Positions 8,726 through 18,075 of a stretch of DNA of 64,000 nt are shown here, one piece after another. A program made the position numbers and the translations under genes. Where the stretch lies: NCBI GenBank assembly GCA_024234395.1, contig JACKOH010000002.1, positions 992,001 to 1,056,000 of the forward strand, in the 5' to 3' direction. The DNA is from Pseudomonadales bacterium (GTDB taxonomy: Bacteria > Pseudomonadota > Gammaproteobacteria > Pseudomonadales > Pseudohongiellaceae). Every line of letters begins with the position of its first letter. Within the stretch, counting starts at the first letter, position 1. The notes beneath the pieces were generated by a model. The model searched no databases. It worked only from the letters and a program-made list of their open reading frames with translations, and was not told the origin of the DNA.

Positions 8726-9138
8726 ACTGTGTAAGACTGATGCTCCTCGCATCGACAGGCTACCAGGCGACGGACGGTTAAGCCGAAATAAACCCTGAAA
8801 CGGATCGGTGCACTGGTCTCGTCCCCGAAGTGAAACTCCACAACAAAGGGAAGCCTGTTGAGGTCTGGCAGATCACGGCGGATACGAATACGCCACCCGG
8901 GGGGTTATGAGCGCTTTTCTACATTTGATCCTGCGTCCATGGCAAACCCAAGGGCTTCGTGGGATACTCTAAGTAATCCGGATCGCCACCGCCTCTGGAA
9001 CCATTTCAACAGTCAATCACCAGCAGCCGTTGAAATTAAGGTCCCCTGTGGCCTGGCACAGGACTCGATTCCTGCTGACTGGATGCTTGTAGAAAGGATG
9101 CCTGCTGACAGGATGCTTGCTGAAAGAGAGTGCCAGTC
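8726..9138. other. Intergenic region, no convincing gene
   Basis: An open frame runs through the second half (8858-9142), but its composition (SRRIRIRHPGG and similar) is unlike a real protein and it overlaps a local 30-bp tandem duplication. Nothing else is seen besides the likely ribosome-binding site GAGAG ahead of the next gene. Confidence 0.4.
9071..9130. repeat. 30-bp tandem duplication
   Basis: Positions 9071-9100 and 9101-9130 are two imperfect copies of a unit starting CCTGCTGACnGGATGCTTG. The second copy ends in the ribosome-binding region of the following gene, so copy-number change here could alter its leader. Confidence 0.6.
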
Positions 9139-9576
9139 ATGAATTCAACGAGAAAAATTCAGGAAGTTGTGATCGCCACCCTCGCGTTTCTGCTGTGGGG
9201 TTTGGAGAGCAATGCCCACCACGACGTGCTGGACGCCATCAATCTTAATAACCCCTTTGAAATCGTCGGCCAGGTGGCCGCCGTCGATCTGGGCAGGCCT
9301 CATTCCACGCTGGAAATCCTGATCAGGAGAGTCAGCGGTAAAGATCAGATCTGGCGCATCCAGATGGACGATCGGCGCGCTTTGAGTGAGCGGGGGTTCA
9401 CCGATGTGTCCTTGCAGAACCTGGAATGGGTTAAAGTTATAGTCTATCTTCCAGAAGGAAGTGTCTGTGTCGATGAATGCAATGGCTATGGCCTGAGTCT
9501 CACGGATACAGAGAATAATTCCTATACCCTGAGTAACGATATCAGTGCCAGATTGAGACAGCTGAAAGTAGAATAA
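9139..9576 (+). CDS. Exported DUF6152-like protein
   Basis: 145 residues with a hydrophobic signal segment (about 10-25) and a mature start HHDVLDAINL. The pattern of His-His after the signal, a strand IVGQVAAVDLG, PHSTLEILI and a W at the end of the next strand is that of DUF6152, whose members are small exported proteins of unknown function. A second, more typical copy lies at 46634-46990. It contains two cysteines in CVDEC that might form a disulfide. The start is ATG 9139; an in-frame GTG at 9130 is an alternative. Confidence 0.65.
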   Translation: MNSTRKIQEVVIATLAFLLWGLESNAHHDVLDAINLNNPFEIVGQVAAVDLGRPHSTLEILIRRVSGKDQIWRIQMDDRRALSERGFTDVSLQNLEWVKVIVYLPEGSVCVDECNGYGLSLTDTENNSYTLSNDISARLRQLKVE

Positions 9577-9635
9577 CTGTAAGGATCGTTCATTAACGTG
9601 GCGATGTGTCTCTGAGATGCAGACTCCAAACCCGG

Positions 9636-10958
9636 TCAGTTGCGCCGCGGATCGCGTAATGGACGACCGCTGACCTGTGGATAAACCCACTCAAACAGAT
9701 AGGCAATCACGATCATGGCGCTGAATATTGCCAGTGCCCTGGGGTCTTCGCCCGCCGTGTGAGCCAGTAACGTACCAAGCGCCGAGAGGCACGCCACCAC
9801 ACCGAGACCTGCCAGTGTTCTGCGGGCTCCTGTTTGCGCTGCCAGTTTGAAAGCCGCGCCACAAACAGCGGCGAATATCAGCAGAAAGCCCGCACTTCCC
9901 AGGATCGCAATGGCCTGAAGATCCACGGTGTTCGCCAGCAGCAGCGACAATGCCACTGTTACAAGGACTCCATCCTGCGGGTTGTTTCCTCTGGTGTGAT
10001 CCAGTGGTTCCGGCAGCTCCCCGTCCCTGGCCAGACTGTAACCGAGGCGTGCATTGCCGTAGATAGTGGCATTAATTGCGGAAAAGGTCGCCAGCAGAGC
10101 GGCGATCGAAACCAGGATAAAACCGGCCTGCCCGAGCGCCGGTCGTGCGGCAGAGGCCAGTGCATAGTCCTTCTCAGCTGCGATTGTCTGCTCAGACACA
10201 CCTCCCACTGTGACAATGGCAACCAGAATATACAGCACGATGACAAACAGGACGCAGCCAAAGAAGGCCCGCGGCAGGTTTTTTTGCGGGTCGCGCACGT
10301 CCTCGGCAGCATTGGCAATCAATTCGAACCCTTCGTAGGCAACGAAAATGATCATGCCGCCTGTCACCAGTGCGCCAGGTGAGCTCCAGTTAGAAGTTGC
10401 CAGCCTGGCCGTGTCGATCTGGAACAGTCCGGCAGCAACCACGATACCGAGCAGGATCAGCTTGCCGATGACGATGAATGACTCGGATTCACTGACCAGT
10501 GTTGCGTTGGTCAGGTTTATGCCACAGGGGAGCAGGATCGCCACACTGATCAACAGGTGATGCATCCAGGGCGGGTTGTTGCTGAAGAAGGTTTCGCCAT
10601 AAAAAGCGAATGCGGCAGCATACAGGGCAATAGTGACCAGATAGCTTAACCATAGAATCAGGTTGAGACCGCCAGTGCCAAGGTTGGCACCGAATGCCTC
10701 ATCCAGGAACACGGCAGTGCCGCCGGATTCCGGAAATTTACAGGAAAGTTTGACGTAGGAGTAACAGGTCAGCAGAGCAACCAGGCCGGCCAGCGCAAAA
10801 GCGATAGCGGTTCCGCCGTGGGCAACCGAAACTGCCGTGCCCAATACCGCAAAAATTCCCCCACCTACCATGCCGCCGATGCCGATCAGGGCGGCCGACA
10901 CTGCGCCTATTTTACCGGCTCCGGTGGATTCGACAGAAAGCAGGGTTTTACCGGGCAT
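9636..10958 (-). CDS. APC family amino-acid permease
   Basis: 440 residues and about 12 predicted membrane helices, as usual for the amino acid/polyamine/organocation superfamily. The first helix carries the unwound substrate-binding motif GIGGMVGGGIFAVLG, and the FVAYEGFELIANAAED stretch matches helix 6 of the family. It should import amino acids or amines across the inner membrane by cation symport or exchange. The substrate cannot be fixed. It is convergent with the DUF6152-like gene and divergent from the MBL gene. Confidence 0.88.
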   Translation of the reverse strand: MPGKTLLSVESTGAGKIGAVSAALIGIGGMVGGGIFAVLGTAVSVAHGGTAIAFALAGLVALLTCYSYVKLSCKFPESGGTAVFLDEAFGANLGTGGLNLILWLSYLVTIALYAAAFAFYGETFFSNNPPWMHHLLISVAILLPCGINLTNATLVSESESFIVIGKLILLGIVVAAGLFQIDTARLATSNWSSPGALVTGGMIIFVAYEGFELIANAAEDVRDPQKNLPRAFFGCVLFVIVLYILVAIVTVGGVSEQTIAAEKDYALASAARPALGQAGFILVSIAALLATFSAINATIYGNARLGYSLARDGELPEPLDHTRGNNPQDGVLVTVALSLLLANTVDLQAIAILGSAGFLLIFAAVCGAAFKLAAQTGARRTLAGLGVVACLSALGTLLAHTAGEDPRALAIFSAMIVIAYLFEWVYPQVSGRPLRDPRRN

Positions 10959-11165
10959 GTTGAATCTCCTCAGCCGAAAACCAGTACTACGGGGACTGGC
11001 GGGTAGAGAAATCGCTGTAGATTCTCTGTGGTAGCCTATATGCTGTTGACAGGCTGTTCATTCCTTATGGCCAGGCAGGTTCTGCAATAACAAGCTTCAA
11101 AACCAATCCGAGGATTCCTGAGGATTCCTCGAGTCACCCAACCTAACCCCTTCGGGAGCAGGCCC

Positions 11166-12245
11166 ATGAAAACACAAACAACGCTATCAGTCTCCATCGT
11201 AATCCTGATACTTGCGGCTTTTCTCGTTCCAACAGCGGGTGCCCAGATTCCGGGATATCCACAGATACTTATTCCCACCAGCGAGGAAAATATTGATTTT
11301 CCTCCCGGCTACGAAACGCCGTGGGACCAGGTGGAGATTTTTGTCACCGAAAAATTTCCCCCCAATCTTGTTACCCTGCACGGCACCCAGGGTATAGACC
11401 GGAATCACCCCGACGCGTCCGGCGGTCGCGCCATGGTCCTGTATGGACCGGATGGCATTCTCATGGTGGATTCCCAGAATGCCCAGGTGGGGGAAAAGAC
11501 CCTGGCCGCAATTCGCGATTTTACCGACGAACCAATCAAGGTTCTGGTTAACTCACATATACACAGCGACCATACCGGCGCGAATGCGGTTTTCGGCAGA
11601 GAGGGCGCAATTATTTTTGCCCAGGAAAACCTGCGCCTGGACATGATCAATCCGTTGCGACCCAATGGTAGACCGGCACCACCGGTGGACCCGGCTGCCG
11701 TTCCGGTTGCCACTTACGAGTACGATCCCGACAAAGCCGGGGAACCGGCAGTCACCTTTCACATGAACGGCGAAATCGTCGATTTCATCCCGATGATGCC
11801 GTCTCATACCGCGGGAGACACGGTGGTGCGATTCCGCAATGCCAACGTGGTTTACATTGAGGATTTCTATCGTAACTTCGGTTATCCCTTCGCGGCCCAG
11901 ACCAGCGGCGGTTCGATTCGGGGCATGATCGACGCCATCGACCTGCTGCGTGAGATCGCCGGCCCAGACACCTGGCTGATCCCTGGTCATGGTACCTTGA
12001 TCAAGCGCGACGATCTGCTGCCCTATCGCGCCATGATCGAGGATATCTGGAGCAAGGTGGAAAACCTGCGCAACCAGGGCCGGAGCCTGGATGAAATTCT
12101 GGCCGCCAATCTTACTGCGCCCTATGACGCTTCCACCAACGGCGATACGCAGTCAAGCAAGGATCGCTTCATTCGTGCCGTCTACGACGAGCTCGAAGAC
12201 TTCCCGCCCGTCGTTAACGGCCGACGCGCCATGCCGCTGCCCTGA
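11166..12245 (+). CDS. Exported MBL-fold metallo-hydrolase
   Basis: 359 residues with an N-terminal signal peptide (cleavage likely near TAGAQ, residue 27). The zinc motif HIHSDH is complete (His131, His133, Asp135, His136), with a third-strand His in MPSHTAGD and a later GHG (WLIPGHG). This is the standard di-zinc metallo-beta-lactamase fold. Members with this layout include alkylsulfatase-like and beta-lactamase-like hydrolases. The substrate is not predictable. It is monocistronic and followed by a dispersed inverted repeat. Confidence 0.85.
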   Translation: MKTQTTLSVSIVILILAAFLVPTAGAQIPGYPQILIPTSEENIDFPPGYETPWDQVEIFVTEKFPPNLVTLHGTQGIDRNHPDASGGRAMVLYGPDGILMVDSQNAQVGEKTLAAIRDFTDEPIKVLVNSHIHSDHTGANAVFGREGAIIFAQENLRLDMINPLRPNGRPAPPVDPAAVPVATYEYDPDKAGEPAVTFHMNGEIVDFIPMMPSHTAGDTVVRFRNANVVYIEDFYRNFGYPFAAQTSGGSIRGMIDAIDLLREIAGPDTWLIPGHGTLIKRDDLLPYRAMIEDIWSKVENLRNQGRSLDEILAANLTAPYDASTNGDTQSSKDRFIRAVYDELEDFPPVVNGRRAMPLP

Positions 12246-12264
12246 TAGATATGGGGTCTTGGAA

Positions 12265-12377
12265 ATGGGGTCAGGTCAAATTACAGGAGTTTTAAAAACT
12301 GAGTCGAAGTAAAAATGCAGCAGATTCGGGTAAGCGGCGCAAGCATTGCCAAACTACTGTATTTTTACTCTGACCCC
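12265..12377. repeat. Imperfect inverted repeat of the GGGGTCAG...TACAG family
   Basis: The left arm (about 12265-12285) and the reverse complement of the right arm (about 12357-12377) share GGGGTCAG followed by a similar AT-rich stretch ending TACAG. The same arm sequence forms a tight hairpin at 36738-36789. The interior is non-coding. It lies between two convergent genes. Confidence 0.55.
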
Positions 12378-12429
12378 ATTTATTTCACCCCAATTATTCC
12401 TGACCCCATGTATTCGATCGCGGATGTTG

Positions 12430-15345
12430 TCAGGGGTTGTCTAATCCGGCGTTGGTGGTGTGCAGGATGTTACCGTAGTCGCCGACTATATACCCGTTAT
12501 CGGCATCAAGGAAAACCACACTGCGCAGTATCTGAGAGGTTCGGCTTATCTGTTTCTGCCAGGTAATGCCGCCGTCGGTAGTGTGTAGCAAGGTACCCAG
12601 ACGCCCGACCGCCGTGCCGTTGTTAAGGTCGGAAAAATGGATCCGGTATAGTGATACCGTGGCTCCGCTGGTCTGAGCTGCCCAGCTGGCACCGCCGTCT
12701 GTGGTGTGCAGGATGGTTCCGTTCTCGCCCGCAACCCAGCCATTGTTACTGTCGACAAAGGAAACGGAGTTCAGCGACCAGTTGGTGCCGCTGTTCTGCA
12801 ATACCCAGTTGGCACCGCCGTCGGTGGTACGCAGAATCGTACCCTTGGCGGACGAAGTTGAACCCACTATGGTTCCTGTGCTGGTGTCTATGAAGTCCAC
12901 GCCGTTGAAGGTCGTGGTGATGCTGCTGGTTTGCAGAGTCCAGGTGGCCCCACCGTTTGTGGTTCGCAGTATCTTGCCACCGATACCCACGGCGGTACCG
13001 GTATTCACATCGGTGAAATCGACATCGTTAAGGTTCTGCGTGATACCGCTGGCCTGGAAAGCCCAGGTGGCACCACCATCACTGGTGCGATAAATCAGGC
13101 CGGATTGTCCGACCGCCGTGCCCGTACTTGCATTAGCCATCGATACACTGTGCAGGGTTCCGACCGTGAAGCCGGTGTGAGGCAGCCAGGAAGCACCACC
13201 GTCGCTGGTACGCAATACCCTTCCGCCAGCGCCGACAACGACCCCATGGCTGGCATCGGAAAAGGCCACATCGTTATACCAATCGTAAGTTCCGAAGGAT
13301 TGCTCGGACCAGGTGGCACCGCCATCGGTTGTGTGTACCATGGTTCCGATAGAGCCTACGGCATAGCCCGTGTCTGCATCTTCGAAAGTCACTGCAGACA
13401 ACCCGAGTCGCGTGCAGTTTCCTCCCGGCTGCGTCGTCCAGGTTGCGCCTCCGTCAGTGGTATGGAGAGTATTGCCGCATAGTATGCCCACTCCAACGAC
13501 GGTGCCGTTGTTGGCGTCAGTAAAATCCACCCCATTCAAAAATGCCGTGGTCCCGCTGGTCTGGGGAGTCCAGGTGGCACCGCCGTTGGTTGTACGCAGG
13601 ATAGTCCCGGTCCAGCCAACTGCAGTCCCGGTGTCGGCATCGACAAAATCCACACCGTTAAGGGCATTCGTTGTACCGCTGGTCTGGGATACCCAGGTTA
13701 TCCCGCCGTTATTGGAACGCAGGATGGTACCGGAGTGTCCGACGGCGACGGCAGCCGACGCATCGATAAACTGAACCGAATACAGGTAAGCAATAGTGCC
13801 GCTGGTCTGCAGCGTCCAGGTCGTTCCGCCATCGGCGGTGCGCAGTACGGTACCGTTGGCGCCGACGGCCAGGCCGGTGTTATTGTCCACAAATGACACA
13901 CTGGACAGGGGGGTAAAAGGGACGCCGCTGGACTGCGGAGTCCAACTGTTCCCGCCATCGGTGGTTCGCAGAATGAGTCCAAAATCGCCAACCGCGGTAC
14001 CGTGCTGGGAATCCGAAAAATCCAGGCCACGGAGCCACTCACTGGTGGTTCCACTGGGTCGCTCGATCCAGGTGGAGCCACCATCGGTAGTGCGCCGGAT
14101 CGTTCCAAATGCACCGACTGTGACAGCAGTATTCGGTGCCGTCGCCGCAACAGCCAGCAGGTCACTGCCCTGTGGTCCCGGATTCTGCCACTGCCAACCA
14201 AATTGCGAAGGAACCACCGGACAGCCCTGGGCATCCACCGCTTGTCCGTTCGGTGTTGCCGGGCAGGTATCCATGGCATTGCTGACCCCATCCTGATCAT
14301 CGTCCAGCTGTGATGCACTGCAGCCCAGACTGTCTACAGGTTGGCCAGTGGCAGTGTCCGGACACTGGTCGAGGTTATTGGTGACACCGTCACTATCGTC
14401 GTCCACCGTACCCTGACTGTCGATAAAGGCCACCAGGTTGGAAAGCGTATCGAGAAGCAGTAATGCATTGCCGAAAGGTCCTCCTATCACGTAGACCTTG
14501 CCAGCAAAGTAGGGCCCGGTGCCGTCGATATTGATCCTGATGGAGATTCCGGAATTGCTGTAAGTTCGGACAAACCAGCTGGAACCCAGTTCCGTCAGCT
14601 GTTGTGTCTCAACCGCTGGTGAGAAAGTCAGGCTGTCCAACTGTTCCGCGAAGTTAAAGAGCTTGTCCGCATCAGCTCGGGTTACTGTGATTCCCTGCTG
14701 CGTGGCACTGCATCCCTCCTGATCGACCGGTGCACCCGCCGCAGTCGCAGGACACAGGTCGGCAGCGTTACTTACCCCGTCGTTGTCGTCATCCAGCTGT
14801 GTGCCGCCACAGCCCTTGATGTCAACGCTTTCACCCGCCGGTGTTGCCGGACACTGATCCAGCAGGTTACTGACACCATCGTCGTCGTCATCAAGCTGCG
14901 AGGCGCTGCAGCCCTGGCCATTTACAGCTTCGCCCGCCGGCGTTCCGGGACACTGATCCTCGAGGTTGGTCAGACCGTCGCCATCGTCGTCAGCCGATAC
15001 GCTGTCGATAAAGCTTAGCAAGACCGCCAGAGAATCGAGATAAACCGGTTCATCACCCAGAGGTCCGCCCAGGGCATAGACATCTCCCGCAAAAATGGGC
15101 CCCGTCCCGTTTACATTGACCGCGAGATAGATGCCGGTATCAGAGTAGAAGCGCAGAAACCAGTTGGAGCCGATAGCTTCGAGTTGCAGCGTATCGGCGG
15201 CTGGTGCGAACAGCACCGGATCGAACTGCTCCGCAAAGTTGAATAGTCGGTCGGCATCCTCCTGCATGACGTTCTGAGCGGACGCGGTTGTCGAGAGCAG
15301 TACAGATACTGTCAGCAGTAACAGCAGGGAAGAGAGTCTATTCAT
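12430..15345 (-). CDS. Large exported protein: TSP3 calcium repeats plus 14 Ycf48-type propeller repeats
   Basis: 971 residues with a signal peptide (cleavage near TASAQ, residue 24). Two copies of a roughly 95-residue module (DADRLFNFAEQF and DADKLFNFAEQL to VAFID) surround three thrombospondin type-3 repeats of the form DDDxDGxxNxxDxCPxT; two more TSP3 repeats follow the second copy. TSP3 repeats bind calcium. The C-terminal 580 residues hold fourteen repeats of about 40 residues with the core AVGxxGxILRTTDGGxTW, as in Ycf48/Hcf136 and BNR-like beta-propellers. Fourteen blades would fit two seven-bladed propellers. An extracellular or cell-surface role is likely; no enzymatic motif is visible. 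Confidence 0.85.
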   Translation of the reverse strand: MNRLSSLLLLLTVSVLLSTTASAQNVMQEDADRLFNFAEQFDPVLFAPAADTLQLEAIGSNWFLRFYSDTGIYLAVNVNGTGPIFAGDVYALGGPLGDEPVYLDSLAVLLSFIDSVSADDDGDGLTNLEDQCPGTPAGEAVNGQGCSASQLDDDDDGVSNLLDQCPATPAGESVDIKGCGGTQLDDDNDGVSNAADLCPATAAGAPVDQEGCSATQQGITVTRADADKLFNFAEQLDSLTFSPAVETQQLTELGSSWFVRTYSNSGISIRINIDGTGPYFAGKVYVIGGPFGNALLLLDTLSNLVAFIDSQGTVDDDSDGVTNNLDQCPDTATGQPVDSLGCSASQLDDDQDGVSNAMDTCPATPNGQAVDAQGCPVVPSQFGWQWQNPGPQGSDLLAVAATAPNTAVTVGAFGTIRRTTDGGSTWIERPSGTTSEWLRGLDFSDSQHGTAVGDFGLILRTTDGGNSWTPQSSGVPFTPLSSVSFVDNNTGLAVGANGTVLRTADGGTTWTLQTSGTIAYLYSVQFIDASAAVAVGHSGTILRSNNGGITWVSQTSGTTNALNGVDFVDADTGTAVGWTGTILRTTNGGATWTPQTSGTTAFLNGVDFTDANNGTVVGVGILCGNTLHTTDGGATWTTQPGGNCTRLGLSAVTFEDADTGYAVGSIGTMVHTTDGGATWSEQSFGTYDWYNDVAFSDASHGVVVGAGGRVLRTSDGGASWLPHTGFTVGTLHSVSMANASTGTAVGQSGLIYRTSDGGATWAFQASGITQNLNDVDFTDVNTGTAVGIGGKILRTTNGGATWTLQTSSITTTFNGVDFIDTSTGTIVGSTSSAKGTILRTTDGGANWVLQNSGTNWSLNSVSFVDSNNGWVAGENGTILHTTDGGASWAAQTSGATVSLYRIHFSDLNNGTAVGRLGTLLHTTDGGITWQKQISRTSQILRSVVFLDADNGYIVGDYGNILHTTNAGLDNP

Positions 15346-16031
15346 GGTGTGCCCGGTGCAATATTATTCTGGTTGACTGGCAGGCCTGCCGTCCGGATCT
15401 CTTATAATCCACACGCCAGGGTCACTATGAGGTGTCAAGGGTAACTCACGAGGAGTCACACACGCCGGTTATGGAGCTGATTGAGGAATTGGGATTAAGT
15501 TGCTCAGATAAACCGATAGTTAAAAAAACCCGGGCAGTAAAGAAAATGTCGGCAGCTCTACCGGCATGACCTGGAAAAAAGTAAGCCATCAAAGCAAACT
15601 CCCCCAACATCGTGGTTGGATAGAGGGGAAAAATGAAACTCGGTCTGGCAACTATTGGTGGGAAAGCAAGTTTTTCTACGCCTGTCAGAGACATTCTTGA
15701 CCGGGTAGTAAGGCCGCTTCTGCCAATTGCAAAAGAATATACCGTGTCAAATCATCCGTCCAGCAGCTTCACAGAGAAAAATAGGGACAGATCTATTTTA
15801 CTAAAATAGATCTGTCCCTATTTTTTTGGACCAACAACCCGATGTTCCAGAGGAGTAAACAAGGTGCCCTGAGCCTTAAAAAGTATCGGTCGCACTCAAA
15901 AACGAAAGGGAATTGCAAGCGGGCCTGATGCCGCGAAATAGTGAAATTCAGGAGCCACTGCACTCATTTAAACCGGGTTTCAACAGACTGCCACCCTGAA
16001 TGGTTGTGCTGGCAATCTGTGCTGTGAAGTC
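15346..16031. other. Intergenic region with small ORFs and a REP hairpin
   Basis: Two short frames on the plus strand deserve mention. GTG 15432 to TGA 15569 encodes 45 residues ending TRAVKKMSAALPA. ATG 15633 (after GAGGGGA) to TAG 15809 encodes 58 residues starting MKLGLATIGGKASF. They share a reading frame but are separated by several stops. Neither is recognised, and they may be gene debris. The second stops inside the 24-bp palindrome at 15777-15825. Nothing convincing is seen from 15830 to 16031. Confidence 0.3.
15777..15825. repeat. Perfect 24-bp-arm palindrome, GGGACAGAT REP family
   Basis: Arms 15777-15800 and 15802-15825 are exact reverse complements with a single-base loop, and a run of seven T follows. 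It could act as an intrinsic terminator on either strand. A half copy of the same sequence (AAAATAAATCTGTCCCTATT) is at 39071-39090. Confidence 0.75.
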
Positions 16032-16955
16032 TCACAGCGGCAACGACACCCCCTCGCGGGCAACATGGTAGCCTTGTGAGATTACTTGCCGGTGTGCTGT
16101 GCTGTCTGGATTCAGCAGGGGATTGGAGTGGTTCATATGAATGAACCAGATCTTGTTTTTTTCACTGGCAGGTAACTCATCGAAAAGGGCCATGCTCTGC
16201 ACCACGAACGGGTGGGGAATTTCACTCATATCGCGACCGGGCAGCTCATCACCATCGAAAAATGTGGCATCGATCAGGGCGTAATCCACATTGCGGATCT
16301 CATTGAGTATGTCGCGGTCCCACAGCTGCCACTTATCGATATCCGGTATGAACAGTGCGCTGTGGCTGGGGCCAAGAATCAGAAAGCCGACAGTTTCTGA
16401 AAATTCATCCCGATGTGGAGCAAGCAATGGTGTCACCATGATATTTCCCAGCGGAACTGTCTGAAAGTTCTGCATGAGTTTTAAACTGATGTTGTTCAGG
16501 GTAACCAGTTGACTCCACGGACCATTGGTCTGCAGGAACTGCCGCATTCGGGACATCGTGTAGACTGGAATATTACTGGCAGCCATGGCTTCCCGACCCA
16601 AGAACATCAGGCCGGCATAGTGACCGATATGCGCATGACTCAGAAAAATGCCATCGAGACGAAAACAGGAGTCCGGTGCTATCTGTTCCAGCGCATAGAG
16701 CTGCTCAGGTAACTGCGGAGTCGCTTCAAACAGATATTTGCGGCCGCCGGCGGGATCCACAACGGCCAGCGACGTGGCTCCGCGCCGCAGGTTGGCGTCT
16801 TCCCAGCCAGGCAGACAATGGGGTTGATAACAACCGGCCTGTGGATAGCCGGCGTCCTGAACTACTCCGAGAATATAAAGGAAAGGCTGGTCCTGGCCCC
16901 GCAGGGTATTACTACAAATAAGGAGTGCCAGGGCGAAGAATAGTCGGACTGTCAT
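16032..16955 (-). CDS. Exported PqqB-like MBL-fold protein
   Basis: 307 residues with a signal peptide (about residues 1-20). The opening ILGVVQDAGYPQAGC and the metal motif SHAHIGHYAGL (His107, His109, His112, with Gly where most MBL enzymes have Asp) are typical of the PqqB-like branch of the metallo-beta-lactamase fold. PqqB proper is a cytoplasmic enzyme of pyrroloquinoline quinone synthesis. This exported version has no other pqq genes around it, so a PQQ role should not be assumed. It is monocistronic, with a bicupin gene upstream on the same strand. Confidence 0.75.
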   Translation of the reverse strand: MTVRLFFALALLICSNTLRGQDQPFLYILGVVQDAGYPQAGCYQPHCLPGWEDANLRRGATSLAVVDPAGGRKYLFEATPQLPEQLYALEQIAPDSCFRLDGIFLSHAHIGHYAGLMFLGREAMAASNIPVYTMSRMRQFLQTNGPWSQLVTLNNISLKLMQNFQTVPLGNIMVTPLLAPHRDEFSETVGFLILGPSHSALFIPDIDKWQLWDRDILNEIRNVDYALIDATFFDGDELPGRDMSEIPHPFVVQSMALFDELPASEKNKIWFIHMNHSNPLLNPDSTAHRQVISQGYHVAREGVSLPL

Positions 16956-17079
16956 AATGGGAAACCTGTCAGGGGATTAACGGACTCGACGACATATCAG
17001 TCGGGATTGCAGTCGTTGCCACGGACCCGGTCGCGCCGGCGCCGAGTCGAATGACCATTGATGACTGTCGACCACACTC

Positions 17080-17817
17080 CTATTTGAGTTCGATCGTCAC
17101 GGCTTTAGGTGACCCGCTGACCGCCGCCTCGATTGCAATTGTCCCCGCCGGTACAAAGCGCGCATCACCAATTTCAAATGACTCGGTTTGGGTGTTGCCA
17201 GCTGCATCGGTGAAGCTGAGGCTGCCGGGTTCATAGAACACCTGTACGGCATCCCGGGTATACATGTGCGCAGGCAGTGGCTTGCCGGTTTCCCAGCCGT
17301 GAACCCACTCGAGTACGCGTTCATTTTCGATCGCCAGCTCGGCGCCTTCGCGTGGAAAAGCCGGGGCAAGACCTGTCGGCGGTGACAGTGGCTTGGCCGA
17401 CACGTCCTTGAGGTCAAACATGATAGCCCAGCGTTCCGGCGCAGCGTCGGCAAAGCCGATCATCTCCTCTTTGTGTGTGACACCTTTGCCCTGGAAAAAG
17501 GGTCGAGGCACTGCAAAGGGCGGGCCCGGAGGATTGTAGCTTCCATCCAGCTGAGTGACCCGGATCGGGCCAAAGCGCAGATACACTGCCGCCATGTCGT
17601 AGCGATGCCGGTGATAGGGCTGCTCAACATCCCGTAGCCAGGTCACGTCCCAGGCAAAGACGCGATCGTTCTCGAACAGCGCCTTGACCCCGCTGCGCGG
17701 ATAGGCGTGTGGAAATTCATCATCGGCGGCCGTTGCACCGGCCGTAATCATCATGAGTAATCCACAGAGCAGGAAAGGACGGGTCAGATGAATAAACAGG
17801 AGGTTTGTTGTTTTCAT
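17080..17817 (-). CDS. Exported protein with two cupin-like halves
   Basis: 245 residues with a hydrophobic signal region that ends near GATAA (about residue 31). Two similar halves can be seen: ALFENDRVFAWDVTW...YHRHRYD and AIENERVLEWVHGW...LPAHMYTRD, each ending with a small beta-rich block. This is the layout of a bicupin. The first half keeps two histidines (HRHRYD) and the second one (AHMYTRD), so metal binding may be partial. The function is unknown; location is periplasmic. The PqqB-like gene follows on the same strand. Confidence 0.6.
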   Translation of the reverse strand: MKTTNLLFIHLTRPFLLCGLLMMITAGATAADDEFPHAYPRSGVKALFENDRVFAWDVTWLRDVEQPYHRHRYDMAAVYLRFGPIRVTQLDGSYNPPGPPFAVPRPFFQGKGVTHKEEMIGFADAAPERWAIMFDLKDVSAKPLSPPTGLAPAFPREGAELAIENERVLEWVHGWETGKPLPAHMYTRDAVQVFYEPGSLSFTDAAGNTQTESFEIGDARFVPAGTIAIEAAVSGSPKAVTIELK

Positions 17818-18021
17818 GTTCGCTCCAGTAAGTTTGGATCAGATTCATAAAATCCTGGCCCAGTATAGCGCACGCAGCTTAAATGGGCCCGGATAAAAAC
17901 TACAATAGATCAGCGGTAGTTTGAGAATGGCCCTGTAACCTCGTCCAGTTAATTTCCGGTAACCATCTAGAGTTGCTGCGGGTATCAGCAAACCCTGGCC
18001 AGGCTGGTAACCCGGAATGGG

Positions 18022-18063
18022 GACACCTGTGAATTTATCCATCTGGATAAATTCACAGGCGCC
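18022..18063. repeat. REP hairpin, GGGGACAC/AATTTATCC family
   Basis: CCTGTGAATTTATCC (18026-18040) and its exact reverse complement (18045-18059) flank an ATCT loop, and the flanks GGGGACA and CGCCCC extend the pairing loosely. The shared GGGGACAC and AATTTATC features link it to the repeats that bound the RAYT gene 0.8 kb away. It sits just past the end of the cytochrome b561 gene. Confidence 0.7.
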
Positions 18064-18075
18064 CCACCTATTCAG

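Noticed and set aside
8858..9142. 94-residue open frame
   Set aside because: Composition is not protein-like, it includes the 30-bp tandem repeat, and no ribosome-binding site is present.
15372..15411. Possible sigma-70 promoter (TTGACT ... TATAAT)
   Set aside because: The gap between the two hexamers is about 24 bp, too long for a normal promoter.
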